From JASGMR01 sp963664675 (GTDB taxonomy: Bacteria; Thermotogota; Thermotogae; Petrotogales; Kosmotogaceae), in assembly GCA_963664675.2 (NCBI GenBank), contig CAXXLB010000007.1:1-64000 (forward strand): a DNA stretch of 64,000 nucleotides. The letters run 5' to 3'. How positions within the stretch are numbered: the stretch's first letter is position 1; every line of letters starts with the position of its first letter. The notes beneath the pieces were generated by a model, which worked only from the letters and a program-made list of their open reading frames with translations, had not been told where the DNA came from and did not search any database. Positions 27,121 to 35,697 of this stretch are shown here, in pieces. The position numbers and the translations under genes were made by a program.

Positions 27121-27132
27121 ATAATGAGTTAT

Positions 27133-27171
27133 TTGAAAAAGTGTCACAAATAATATATAATAATTGTGACA
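27133..27171 (+). promoter_or_regulatory. abiE promoter with overlapping operator
   Basis: TTGAAA (27133-27138), a 17-base spacer and TATAAT (27156-27161) form a strong promoter. TGTCACAA (27142-27149) and TTGTGACA (27164-27171) are perfect inverted arms spanning spacer and -10. AbiEi antitoxins repress their own operon through inverted repeats, so this is the expected operator. Confidence 0.8.
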
Positions 27172-27187
27172 TAATGAGGTGAATATA

Positions 27188-27814
27188 ATGACTGAAATCA
27201 GCACCGCAAAAAAAATTGAAAATATAATCAAAAAAAATCCAAAAACAACGGTTTATACCATTCAGAGTTTTAGAGATATTGATAATTATGATAATATTCG
27301 AAAAATTTTGTCAAGAATGGTAAAGAACGGGAAGTTATCAAGAGTATCACGGGGTTTTTATAAACCTGTAGATTTTAATGAATTTTTAGGTGAAGAGACA
27401 GCTTTGAATCAGGAAAATTTTGTTAAAGCATATGCGGAGTTTTACAAATTATCCTTAGCACCCTGTGGTGACACCGCATTGAATGTTTTAGGTTTGTCTT
27501 CGCAAGTTCCTAATGTGTATTGCTATGTTACCGATGGACCTTCAAAAGTCATTAAGCTGGCAGATGGAAGAGAAGTTGAATTTAAACACAGAACTATCCG
27601 GGAAATATCCAGTTTAAGCTTTAAAGAAGCAGCGCTTGTAGAAGCGTTGAAATTTTTGGGAAGTGGAAATATCACTGAGAAAGTTGAAAAAATTATTTTA
27701 AAAAGATTCTCTTACAAAGAATTGAAAAAATTAAAAATCAAAGCAAATCAAAGTAGAAACTGGATTTATGAAGAGATAAACAAATTATTGGAGATGAATA
27801 AAAAGGATGTATGA
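27188..27814 (+). CDS. abiEi: AbiEi-type antitoxin/repressor (type IV TA system)
   Basis: A 208-residue protein with an N-terminal winged helix (TIQSFRDI...RKILSRMVKNGKLSRVSRGFYKP) and a C-terminal antitoxin domain, matching AbiEi (DUF6088-like). It counters the AbiEii nucleotidyltransferase and represses the operon. ATG at 27188 is preferred because GAGGTG lies six bases before it; a GTG at 27179 falls inside that site. It overlaps the toxin gene by eight bases. The frame is intact, in contrast to the damaged genes upstream. Confidence 0.8.
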   Translation: MTEISTAKKIENIIKKNPKTTVYTIQSFRDIDNYDNIRKILSRMVKNGKLSRVSRGFYKPVDFNEFLGEETALNQENFVKAYAEFYKLSLAPCGDTALNVLGLSSQVPNVYCYVTDGPSKVIKLADGREVEFKHRTIREISSLSFKEAALVEALKFLGSGNITEKVEKIILKRFSYKELKKLKIKANQSRNWIYEEINKLLEMNKKDV

Positions 27815-28802
27815 ACTCATAAAAGGCAAAAGAAAAAATTTAGAAACTTTATTCACTAATACAGCTGCTAAAAAGAATATGAACATGGCTATTATTGAAA
27901 AGGATTTTTGGGTCTGTTTCTTACTCGATCTTTTGTTTCACAAAAGCAAATATTCTAAACGAATTTCTTTCAAAGGAGGCACATCTCTTTCAAAGGGATA
28001 TAACGTCATTAAAAGATTTTCCGAAGATATTGATTTGATTATTGATTGGCGCCTTCTGGGATACTCTGTCAACAAACCATGGGAAAAAAGATCCAATACT
28101 AAGCAAATTAAATTCAATGAAGAAGCGGGAATCAAAACAGAAAAATTTTTAAAAAATGAATTTGTTCCACATTTAGAAGAGATAGTAAAAACATTTTTAA
28201 GTGATTATTCAATTTCTATAGACGGTGACAATCCTCAAACGATTCAATTCAATTATCCACAAATTTTCAGTGATAAAAGTATATTGCAGGAGATAAGATT
28301 AGAAATGGGCCCACTCGCACAATGGACTCCATGTGTAGAAAAGAATATCATACCCTATGCTGCAGAAGAATACCCTAAAGTTTTTAATAAAGGACAAACG
28401 TTCATTAGAATGGTTGAGGCGAAAAGAACTTTTTGGGAAAAAGCCACTATTTTGCATAGAGAAGCAAACAGAAAAAACGGAAGGTTTCCTGCCAGATACT
28501 CCAGACATTATTATGATTTGTATATGTTGTCAAAATCTCCAATAAAGCAAGAAGCCTTTGATGATATTGAATTATTAGAAAGTGTTATCAAGTTTAAGGA
28601 TAAATTTTATCATTCCACTTGGGCAAAATATGATGAAGCCTATCCAAAAACAATAAAACTATTGCCGCCTGCTGAAATTATAGGAGTTTTAAAAGAAGAT
28701 TATAATAAAATGCAGGCAATGATATTTGGAGAAAAACCTTCTTTTGATGAAATTCTTGAAGGATTACGACAATTGGAAAATGACTTAAAAAAACTGGAAT
28801 GA
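27807..28802 (+). CDS. abiEii: AbiEii-type nucleotidyltransferase toxin
   Basis: A 331-residue protein of the AbiEii family, which blocks growth by nucleotidyl transfer. It shows FKGGTSLSKGY (GGTSLSK at 57-63) and SEDIDL (72-77), the nucleotide- and metal-binding motifs of the polymerase-beta-like fold. A helical C-terminal region includes RHYYDLYML. Its start lies inside the antitoxin gene, so translation is coupled. Together with abiEi it forms a complete type IV toxin-antitoxin/abortive-infection pair. Confidence 0.85.
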   Translation: MYELIKGKRKNLETLFTNTAAKKNMNMAIIEKDFWVCFLLDLLFHKSKYSKRISFKGGTSLSKGYNVIKRFSEDIDLIIDWRLLGYSVNKPWEKRSNTKQIKFNEEAGIKTEKFLKNEFVPHLEEIVKTFLSDYSISIDGDNPQTIQFNYPQIFSDKSILQEIRLEMGPLAQWTPCVEKNIIPYAAEEYPKVFNKGQTFIRMVEAKRTFWEKATILHREANRKNGRFPARYSRHYYDLYMLSKSPIKQEAFDDIELLESVIKFKDKFYHSTWAKYDEAYPKTIKLLPPAEIIGVLKEDYNKMQAMIFGEKPSFDEILEGLRQLENDLKKLE

Positions 28803-28995
28803 ACATCTCTATAAATTCTGTTGTATCGTTTTATATTTTATATTTTCTGCAATCTTTATTTGAAAATCAGTTTGTACTTTTTATAAATTTTTTATAAGGA
28901 AAGATCCTTTCATAACAATATAGAATACAAAATGATTCTATGATTGGGTAAATAGGGTCTGGGTAAATAGTGGTAAATAGGTCTGGTAAATAGGG
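28803..28995. other. Spacer after abiE with GGTAAATAG words
   Basis: No gene. From about 28947 there are repeated GGGTAAATAG and GGTCTGGTAAATAGG words, as upstream of the RAYT. AGAATACAAAATGATTCTAT (28922-28941) also occurs just after E1 at 22571-22590. Confidence 0.6.
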
Positions 28996-29172
28996 TCAGA
29001 CACCATTTATTATTGCCTGTAACCTAATTGTATAAAGCGTTTTTAGACCTTGTAAGGATAAGGTTCTCTTCGAAAAATCTGAAAGTGCCTTGAAACATAG
29101 CAATTTCATGCGATTTTTCTCGGTCGAAGAATCATAAAGAACAATGATTCTTCTTGACAGACACCATTTATT
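28996..29172. mobile_element. Dispersed ~175-bp structured element (copy E2)
   Basis: Nearly identical to E1: CAGACACCATTTAT at the left, the conserved-loop hairpin at 29071-29118, the GAAGAATCAT/ATGATTCTTC hairpin, and TTGACAGACACCATTTAT at the right. It differs from E1 mainly by a two-base shortening in the first hairpin. It is followed directly by another dispersed repeat. Confidence 0.75.
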
Positions 29173-29290
29173 TTGATTTATTTTTCTTCACTTATCACCT
29201 AAAAACTATTTTTAAGTTTCGAGCTAATGACCTCGAAATATTCTTTGTGCTTTTAGTTTATCAACAAGAAAATGAAATTATAAATTGCAG
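29169..29290. repeat. Dispersed repeat, TTCGAGCTAATGACC family (copy 2)
   Basis: It matches 21626-21745 with few changes (CTTCACTTATCACCTAAAAA, TTTCGAGCTAATGACCTCGA, GTTTATCAACA). Here the arms TCGAG/CTCGA are perfect. Confidence 0.7.
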
Positions 29291-29452
29291 TGAATATCTC
29301 AAAACTCTAATTTGTCAGTTTGATAAAATAACAAAGAAGCTTTTTTCTCTTTTTAACTAATAATCAAAAAGTGAAAATACAAATTCAGACTAATACCCCC
29401 AATATCCTTTTTATTTATTAGATAAATGCTGAAAAAAATGATTTTATGTTTT

Positions 29453-30952
29453 TTATTCAAAAGGATAATCGATATTGTATTTTTTCATAAGGTCTTTGAA
29501 TTTCTTTTCTGTTTTGTATTTGTCATAGAGTTTCTTTAATTCTTCATCTTCGATAGCCTTAAGAAGTGGATATTTCTTTTCTAATGCAATATCAAGGCAT
29601 TTATAAAATTCTTCTTCATTACCCATTTCTGAATACATTTCTGCTAAAGAACCATATGCATAAGAAAAATCAAGATCTAATTTAATTGCATAATCAAAAT
29701 CTTTTTTTGCTTTATCATAATTTCCTTTTTTATAATAAGCAATTCCACGATTTAAGTAAAAACCAGGATTTTTAGGGTCCAACTCGATAGCTTTATCATA
29801 GTCAGAAATGGCTTTATCGTATTCTTTTAAATCATCATAAACATTTCCACGATTGTTATAATAATCAGGATCTTTAGGATCCAACTCGATAGCTTTATCA
29901 AAGTCAGCAATTGCATTATCGTATTCTCTTTTATTCTTATAAGCATTTCCACGATTGTTATAATAATCAGGATCTTTAGGATCCAACTCGATAGCTTTAG
30001 AATAGTCCGCAATAGCTTTATCGTACTCTTTGTTGTGAGCATAAGCAGTTCCACGATTATTATAAGCTAATACATGTTTGGGATTAAGTTCCAATATTTC
30101 AGAATAAATTTCAATTTTTTCTTTTAAATTTTTACTGTTATAAGCTTTTGAGAAAAGAGAATTTATTTTTGATTCTTTTTCAGCTTCGCTTGCTTTTTTA
30201 GAAGCCTTTACTACCTCCTGAACTTGTTTTTCTATTTCAATATATTTTTTATTGATATTTTCAAGTGATTTTTCAGAATTTTTAGCGGCGGCTATTGCTT
30301 TGTCGGCAGATTTTTTCGCATCTTCAGCAGATTTTTTCGCTTCTTTTACGTCGTTTTGTAATTTTCCTATATTATAATCTATCTTTTTGTTCAATTCAGT
30401 TACTTTTTCATCCACTTTTTTATCCATCGAGTTTATAAGTTCTTTCACTTTTTTATTCATGGAATCGAGTTGATCTTTATTTAAAAATGCATAATTGAAT
30501 AGCGGGAATACTATCGTGAGGATAGCTATTATAGAACCTATAACCGTGAGAATGATAGTGAGATTTCCTGTGAAGTTATCGTATTGATATTGCATCGTAT
30601 TGGTGATGTCCCTGTATAAAGATGAATCATCATTCTCAAAAAGTTCTGACCTCAATGATGAGATTTCCCGACTCAATTTATTGTATTCTTCAAGAGAAAT
30701 ACTTGTGGCAGTCACAGACATTTCATTGATGCTATTCTCAATCTTTTCAAGCTCAGCGAGATTCTGTTCGTATTTTTTGTTCAACATCTCAGTTTCATTA
30801 ATAGTCGATTTATATTTCGTCATCAAAGATACAATTACTATCCCTTCACCTACCAATATTGCTGTAATTATTAAAAGGCAAACAAGATATTTGCACTTGC
30901 TCGGAGCCTTTAAACCTTTATCTTCTTCTTCATTTTTCCGTTTTTCCTCCAT
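29453..30952 (-). CDS. Membrane-anchored coiled-coil TPR protein
   Basis: A protein of about 499 residues. It has two membrane segments (YLVCLLIITAILVGEGIVIV near residue 25 and NLTIILTVIGSIIAILTIVF near 135), with a predicted coiled coil between them. A long lysine/alanine-rich coiled coil follows (EAKKSAEDAKKSADKA). About five canonical 34-residue TPRs close it (YYNNRGNAYKNKREYDNAIA, AIELDPKDPD). It is probably a cytoplasmic TPR scaffold tethered to the membrane. The start is ATG at 30952; a TTG at 30964 is possible. Its upstream region shares a weak version of the NACHT/Qat block. Confidence 0.75.
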   Translation of the reverse strand: MEEKRKNEEEDKGLKAPSKCKYLVCLLIITAILVGEGIVIVSLMTKYKSTINETEMLNKKYEQNLAELEKIENSINEMSVTATSISLEEYNKLSREISSLRSELFENDDSSLYRDITNTMQYQYDNFTGNLTIILTVIGSIIAILTIVFPLFNYAFLNKDQLDSMNKKVKELINSMDKKVDEKVTELNKKIDYNIGKLQNDVKEAKKSAEDAKKSADKAIAAAKNSEKSLENINKKYIEIEKQVQEVVKASKKASEAEKESKINSLFSKAYNSKNLKEKIEIYSEILELNPKHVLAYNNRGTAYAHNKEYDKAIADYSKAIELDPKDPDYYNNRGNAYKNKREYDNAIADFDKAIELDPKDPDYYNNRGNVYDDLKEYDKAISDYDKAIELDPKNPGFYLNRGIAYYKKGNYDKAKKDFDYAIKLDLDFSYAYGSLAEMYSEMGNEEEFYKCLDIALEKKYPLLKAIEDEELKKLYDKYKTEKKFKDLMKKYNIDYPFE

Positions 30953-31000
30953 AAAAAACCCCAACAGTATAGCAAACTAACAAATAATTTGCTTAAAAAT

Positions 31001-31037
31001 AGTCTATATTGTCGATTAAGATAAGAAAGAAAATGGC
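31001..31037 (-). promoter_or_regulatory. Weak relative of the NACHT/Qat upstream block
   Basis: On the minus strand CTTTCTTATCTTAATCGACAA followed by TATAGACTA aligns with TCTTATTATCTTATCGACAA and AAATTGAATA at 14721-14750. It lies about 50-85 bases before the TPR protein start. Similarity is limited to about 35 bases. Confidence 0.4.
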
Positions 31038-31137
31038 ACTACACTCCTGATATAAATATATCACAAAGCATACGAAATTCAAATTTTCTTTAAAATACTT
31101 TTTGTGGGCTATATTGATGCTTTTTTGATGTGTGTTT

Positions 31138-31370
31138 TTTATCCCATTTTACCTATTCTCTATTTATCAATTCTCTATTACTGCTCTGCAGGTTTTCACC
31201 AAGCACAAAACACTATACACTGAGCACTGTCTTTCAAGCACCAAATCCTGAACACAAGACACTGATTTTTTCCTGTTATCTATAGCGCTTTTCAGCTTTT
31301 AGGCAATTATGCTTTTCGACAGTTTAGTCTTTTGACATTTAAGCGATTGTATAAAGATAAAGAAAAGAAA
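31138..31370. repeat. Repeat mosaic (complementary orientation)
   Basis: Non-coding: ATTCTCTATTTATCAATTCTC-type 7-base units, CACCAAGCACAAAACACTATACACTGAGCACTG-type units (the complement of YRGTGYN), then CTTTTCAGCTTTTAGGC-type units. The order of families is the reverse complement of that at 7345. Confidence 0.7.
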
Positions 31371-31375
31371 GAAAA

Positions 31376-32170
31376 TCAATAAATTCTTTTCTTATGTGCT
31401 AAATATAAAACGCATAAGTACGGTCGAATAATTTTACCCCCAAACTTATTTGCATGTTCTTCTATTTCTTTCCGGGCCATTTCCTTGACTTCATCTGACA
31501 ATTGTAAAAACCGATTACCGGTAAGAACAAATCCATAGTATTCACCGGCAGTATATTCCTGTTTCCATAAATGCTTGTATACTATGGGTGTTTCGAATAA
31601 TCCGCTATTCTCTATAGCTTTAACAATTGAAGATATTCTATTTTCACATTGCTCTTCATTCAAAAAATCCGCAAAACCACCATATTTATTTGATAATCTC
31701 ATTAAATCGTTATTATTTTCATTATTATTTATCAAATACATATTCCAGAAAAGGGCCAAGTTTCCGTTTTCCTTCAACATCTCAGCACATTTCTGATAGC
31801 CTGTGGGTTGAGGAACCCAATGAAAAGATTGCGCTGCAAAGATTAAGTCATATTTTTCACTAACCGGCTCCAACTCTTCAAATCTTCCACATTCGAATTT
31901 AATATTTGAATAATCCTTATATTTTATCTGACCATTCTTTACGAGGTTTTTGCCTGGCTCTATACACCTGATACTAAATCCATAATCTTTAAAATATTCG
32001 GTAGCTTTACCACTTCCTGCTCCAATTTCCAAAGTTTTTGAATTATTACTCAGTTTAGTTTTTTCGATTATCGTTTCTATTATTTCTTTCGGATATCCGG
32101 GTCTGAATTTATCATAATACTCTGCCGCTTTGTCAAACATTTCACTCTCTTTTTTTGCATCAAATACCAT
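31376..32170 (-). CDS. Class I SAM-dependent methyltransferase
   Basis: A 264-residue methyltransferase. The SAM-binding loop is LEIGAGSGKAT (about 46-56), the acidic end of strand 2 is CIEPGKN, and YDLIFAAQSFHWV is motif III/IV. HWV after the AAQSF loop is typical of the Methyltransf_11-type families that resemble trans-aconitate or ubiquinone-type methyltransferases. The substrate cannot be read. Start at 32170: GGAGG lies six bases before this ATG, whereas the ATG at 32176 directly abuts the site. It is flanked by repeat mosaic and appears monocistronic. Confidence 0.8.
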   Translation of the reverse strand: MVFDAKKESEMFDKAAEYYDKFRPGYPKEIIETIIEKTKLSNNSKTLEIGAGSGKATEYFKDYGFSIRCIEPGKNLVKNGQIKYKDYSNIKFECGRFEELEPVSEKYDLIFAAQSFHWVPQPTGYQKCAEMLKENGNLALFWNMYLINNNENNNDLMRLSNKYGGFADFLNEEQCENRISSIVKAIENSGLFETPIVYKHLWKQEYTAGEYYGFVLTGNRFLQLSDEVKEMARKEIEEHANKFGGKIIRPYLCVLYLAHKKRIY

Positions 32171-32376
32171 TGCCATCCTCCATCGTCATTTCATTAGCTA
32201 AAAAAATTGCATATTTTAACGATTCATCTCAAAACACAGATATAAATTTCCTTAATAATACAATTCATAGTATGGAAAGTCAATCTGAAATGGAAAAGTG
32301 TAACAATTGCACCAATAATGAGGTGTACATCTTCTTTCTCTGGACATGATAACGGTTACTCGTTAATTCTTCGGGC

Positions 32377-32425
32377 GAACGGTCGATCATGTCATTATTG
32401 AACAGTATCTTTTGGGTACATGCCG
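32377..32425. repeat. Left copy of ~49-bp direct repeat flanking the FGE-fold gene
   Basis: GAACGGTCGATCATGTCATT...GGGTACATGCCGG recurs at 34505-34552 with three or four differences. The two copies bracket the 32625-34529 gene. Confidence 0.8.
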
Positions 32426-32624
32426 GTCTGGAAAAAGCATAAAGAGAAAAGAAAGGAAATCTATTTCAGGGAATATGGATTTAAAAGGTGTGATAAAGAA
32501 AGTTGATAATTTTCTATACAACACACTTATTTATAATTTAACTGCTGTCTTTAACATTCATATATGAGATCAGTGATATATTTATTTTATAAACCTTATT
32601 AATATTTTTAAAAGGAGTGGGGAA

Positions 32625-34241
32625 ATGAAAAAACTGTCATTAATTTTAATATCGTTAGTTCTGATCTTCAGTTTTACGTTTGCAGCACAGAAGATAAGTT
32701 ATGACCGCTCTCAGGATGTGGATATTGTTTATCTCACAAACGGAGATATATTGAAGGGGGAAATAACGACAGAATCTTTTTCAATAAGAACGTCGTACGC
32801 ACATATAACAATTCCAACGGAAAACATAGCTTATATGAGTGTGGAAGATCAGATGATGAACATGGAGACCATCGTAGCGATTAACGGCAGCAGATTCTCC
32901 GGATTCATAGATGAGCAGACGATAACATTGAAAATCACGAGCGGTTACAGCATCCCAATAAGAAGGGAAAAAATTTCTCATATATCATTTCAGATAAGAG
33001 AAGACGAAGAGGGAAAGATAGAAAATACCCAGTTCATAAAGCTGAAAAACGGGAATTACTTCACAGGAACGATCCAGAACCCAGATATAGTAGTCGCAAC
33101 AACATATGCAGATATACCGGTCAGCCTTAACGAAGTAGAGTCGATAAAACTCATCGGAGGAGAGAACCCTCTCACAAAGATACTGATGAAAAACGAAGAT
33201 ACAATACAGGGAATACTGGAAACCGAGGATATAGAAATCGTTCTTGATATAGGACCGACAGTGAAAGTTTACAAGGATAGAATTGATGAAATTTATTTTG
33301 AAAAAGGATTTGTTTCTCAAGGAATAGAGATAAGCGGGACTTACTATCAGAATGTAAATAAAATTATAGGACCTTATGACTCAGACAAGTTTGCACTGGT
33401 CGAAAAAGGCACATTTTGGATGGGAAGCACGGATAAAGAAGATAATGAGAAACCAGTTCATGAGGTTACTTTTAATTACAATTTTTTGATGGGAAAATAT
33501 GAAATTACAAACAAAGAATATTGTGAGTTTTTAAATGATTACGATGTAAATCCAGATGGAACAAAGAATGATAGAATTCTTATAGATGTGTACAATAGTG
33601 GTTGTCGCATAGGGCATAATGGAATTGATTTTTATTTAAAAAACAGCAATGAAAACTTCCCGATAGTCTATATAACGTGGTGGGGCGCGATATATTATTG
33701 CAACTGGTTAAGTGAAAAGGAAGGATTAGAGTCCGCCTATGATTTGAAAACGGGAGAATTTATCAATTCAACTACTGGTTCTACTACTACTGATATAACT
33801 AAAATAGAAGGATACAGACTGCCTACCGAGGCTGAATGGGAATACGCAGCCCGGGGAGGAAGCGAAACTCAGAATTATGAATATTCGGGAAGCAATGATA
33901 TAGATGAAGTAGCATGGTACGATGGAAATTCAGGAAACAGAACACACGAAGTTGGAACGAAGAAGCCGAACGGACTTGGAATATTTGACATGAGCGGAAA
34001 CGTCTGGGAATGGTGTAGTGGTCGGCATGAAAATTATTCAAATACCGAAGAACTGAATCCTGTGGGATTTTCAGGTGGCTTCGGGTGTGTTTTTCGTGGC
34101 GGTAGTTGGGGTTTTAATGGTAACCATTGTCGTGTGGCTTATCGTGGTCACAGTTTGCCCTCTAATAGTGGCAATTGTCTCGGTTTTCGTATTTGTAGGA
34201 CAGCAAGTCCTTACGATAGCACCCATCCAAATATAGAATAA
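32625..34241 (+). CDS. Secreted protein: SH3-like repeats plus SUMF1/FGE (C-type lectin) fold
   Basis: A 538-residue protein. It has a signal peptide (LSLILISLVLIFSFTFAA) and then four beta-rich repeats of about 55 residues (LTNGDILKGEIT..., NGDxxxGxI pattern). From about residue 263 there is an FGE-sulfatase-type domain (VEKGTFWMGST, YRLPTEAEWEYAARGG, NVWEWCSG, FRGGSW, GFR). Such domains are the classic scaffold of diversity-generating retroelement targets, and residues 491-525 look like a variable region. The stop TAA is followed in the same frame by an Ig-like domain. AAGGAG precedes the ATG. Cell-surface binding is the likely role; enzymatic FGE activity is doubtful. Confidence 0.8.
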   Translation: MKKLSLILISLVLIFSFTFAAQKISYDRSQDVDIVYLTNGDILKGEITTESFSIRTSYAHITIPTENIAYMSVEDQMMNMETIVAINGSRFSGFIDEQTITLKITSGYSIPIRREKISHISFQIREDEEGKIENTQFIKLKNGNYFTGTIQNPDIVVATTYADIPVSLNEVESIKLIGGENPLTKILMKNEDTIQGILETEDIEIVLDIGPTVKVYKDRIDEIYFEKGFVSQGIEISGTYYQNVNKIIGPYDSDKFALVEKGTFWMGSTDKEDNEKPVHEVTFNYNFLMGKYEITNKEYCEFLNDYDVNPDGTKNDRILIDVYNSGCRIGHNGIDFYLKNSNENFPIVYITWWGAIYYCNWLSEKEGLESAYDLKTGEFINSTTGSTTTDITKIEGYRLPTEAEWEYAARGGSETQNYEYSGSNDIDEVAWYDGNSGNRTHEVGTKKPNGLGIFDMSGNVWEWCSGRHENYSNTEELNPVGFSGGFGCVFRGGSWGFNGNHCRVAYRGHSLPSNSGNCLGFRICRTASPYDSTHPNIE

Positions 34242-34529
34242 ATAAATGTTTCTGTTGAGAAATCAGGAGAAAATGAGAAAACCTTTGAATGGAAAGGAAA
34301 AAATTTGGATGGAACGATTATCGGTTATGAGTACAAAAAAGACAATGAGCAGTGGCAAACAACGACAGGTACTCAATACAGATGGAATTTTATAACAGAA
34401 GGTTCACATACATTCAAAGTGAGAGCAAAAGATGATGACGGGTCATATTCGGATATAATCACCTGGAGTTTTATATATACAGATAGTCCAATTCCAGTAC
34501 TGGTGAACGGTCGATCATATCATTATTGA
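34242..34529 (+). pseudogene. Ig/Fn3-like C-terminal domain cut off by a stop codon
   Basis: Immediately after the TAA of the FGE-fold gene, and in the same reading frame, the sequence reads INVSVEKSGENEKTFEWKG and on to GSHTFKVRAKDDDGSYS and ITWSFIYTDSP. It is a well-formed beta-sandwich-type domain of about 90 residues with no start site of its own. It ends inside the right direct repeat (34505-34552). A single-base change in the stop would fuse it to the upstream protein. Confidence 0.65.
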
Positions 34530-34552
34530 ATAGTATCTTGGGTACATGCCGG
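34505..34552. repeat. Right copy of ~49-bp direct repeat
   Basis: GAACGGTCGATCATATCATT...GGGTACATGCCGG pairs with 32377-32425. The downstream DNA (WYL regulator and beyond) is more GC-rich, so this is a composition boundary. Confidence 0.75.
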
Positions 34553-34644
34553 AAATACTACCCGTCTATTGATAGGCTTGATAGCTGGAACGGAATAAGA
34601 TGGGTAAGGCAACTCGTTTGTCTTTTTCGTCCTGCTCCCATGTA

Positions 34645-35577
34645 TTAACTTCCGTATAAGGCAGCTATATCGTGTATTCTGCGCTTCATTTCTGCGCGGA
34701 TGTGCAACGGCTCTAAACACTCGCATTTATCTCCAAAACTGAAAAGAATATTGTAGTAGTATTCGTTTTCTATGAAAGGAAAATTAACAATGTAATGCTC
34801 ATCACCGTCTGGCGAAAAGTGTTCATAAGTGCAAAAATCAAGCACCCTGTCCATGACGGATTTATGAATACGAATTTTGATTTTTGTTTGCATAGTTGCC
34901 AAAATATCAGTAAAATCTAACTGCGGTTTTTGATAATCCCGAGGCGTAAAAAATTCATCCTGTATTTGCAGGTTCGATGTGCGGGATAGTTTGAACAGGC
35001 GAAAATCATTTCTTTTATGGCAATACCCTTGCCAATACCAGTTACTACTTTTCAATACGAGCTGATACGGTTCGGCCGTTCGTGCAGTTTTATTTCCGTA
35101 GCGGTCCGCATATTCAAACGAAAGTAGCTTGCTTTCCTGTAAAGCTGTTTTGATAATTTCTAAATTTGGTTGTGTGTTCCTGTTGCCCATCCACGGACTT
35201 AAATCTATATATATTTGATTCGCTTTTAATTCAATGTCTTTCGCTCTGTCGGCTGGGATAAAACTCTTGACTTTCGCAAGGGCGTTTACCAGTTCATCAC
35301 CTCGCATCATGTTGGAAAGACTGGAAAGTCCCATCAGGATAGCGGAAAGGTCTGCGGTCGAAAAAACCTTTCTATCAATCTTGTATTCCTTCATGATTTC
35401 AAAGCCGCCACCCACTCCAGGTGCAGAACGAATCGGAATACCCGCCGCGTTGATAGTGTCTATGTCGCGGTAGATTGTGCGTGGTGAAACTTCAAACATA
35501 TCTGCCAACTCCCGTGCACCTATACGTTCTTTATCAAGGAGTATCATAATAATGCTAACAAGTCTGTCAACTTTCAT
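34645..35577 (-). CDS. WYL-domain transcriptional regulator (YafY type)
   Basis: A 310-residue regulator with an N-terminal HTH_11-type winged helix (RIGARELADMFEVSPRTIYR, about 20-39, and PGVGGGFEI) and a central WYL domain (EPYQLVLKSSNWYWQGYCHKR). The C-terminal extension is typical of the family. Members sense small ligands and control adjacent genes. It is divergent from the cysteine hydrolase at 35698, with an inverted repeat between them. The start at 35577 (MKVDRLVS) is preferred; an in-frame codon at 35595 is possible. GC content is higher than in flanking genes, suggesting transfer. Confidence 0.85.
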   Translation of the reverse strand: MKVDRLVSIIMILLDKERIGARELADMFEVSPRTIYRDIDTINAAGIPIRSAPGVGGGFEIMKEYKIDRKVFSTADLSAILMGLSSLSNMMRGDELVNALAKVKSFIPADRAKDIELKANQIYIDLSPWMGNRNTQPNLEIIKTALQESKLLSFEYADRYGNKTARTAEPYQLVLKSSNWYWQGYCHKRNDFRLFKLSRTSNLQIQDEFFTPRDYQKPQLDFTDILATMQTKIKIRIHKSVMDRVLDFCTYEHFSPDGDEHYIVNFPFIENEYYYNILFSFGDKCECLEPLHIRAEMKRRIHDIAALYGS

Positions 35578-35616
35578 CTGATAGCCGCCTTTCAAAACTC
35601 TTTTTTATTATTACAG

Positions 35617-35642
35617 ATTGTTGCCATACTGTTGTCAACAAT
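35617..35642. promoter_or_regulatory. Inverted repeat between WYL regulator and hydrolase
   Basis: ATTGTTG (35617-35623) and CAACAAT (35636-35642) are perfect arms separated by 12 bases, in the shared promoter region of the divergent pair. It is the likely operator of the WYL regulator. Confidence 0.55.
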
Positions 35643-35697
35643 TACATAGTACAATAAAAAAGCAAACAAATCAATCTGTCTATCAGGAGGAAATGCT

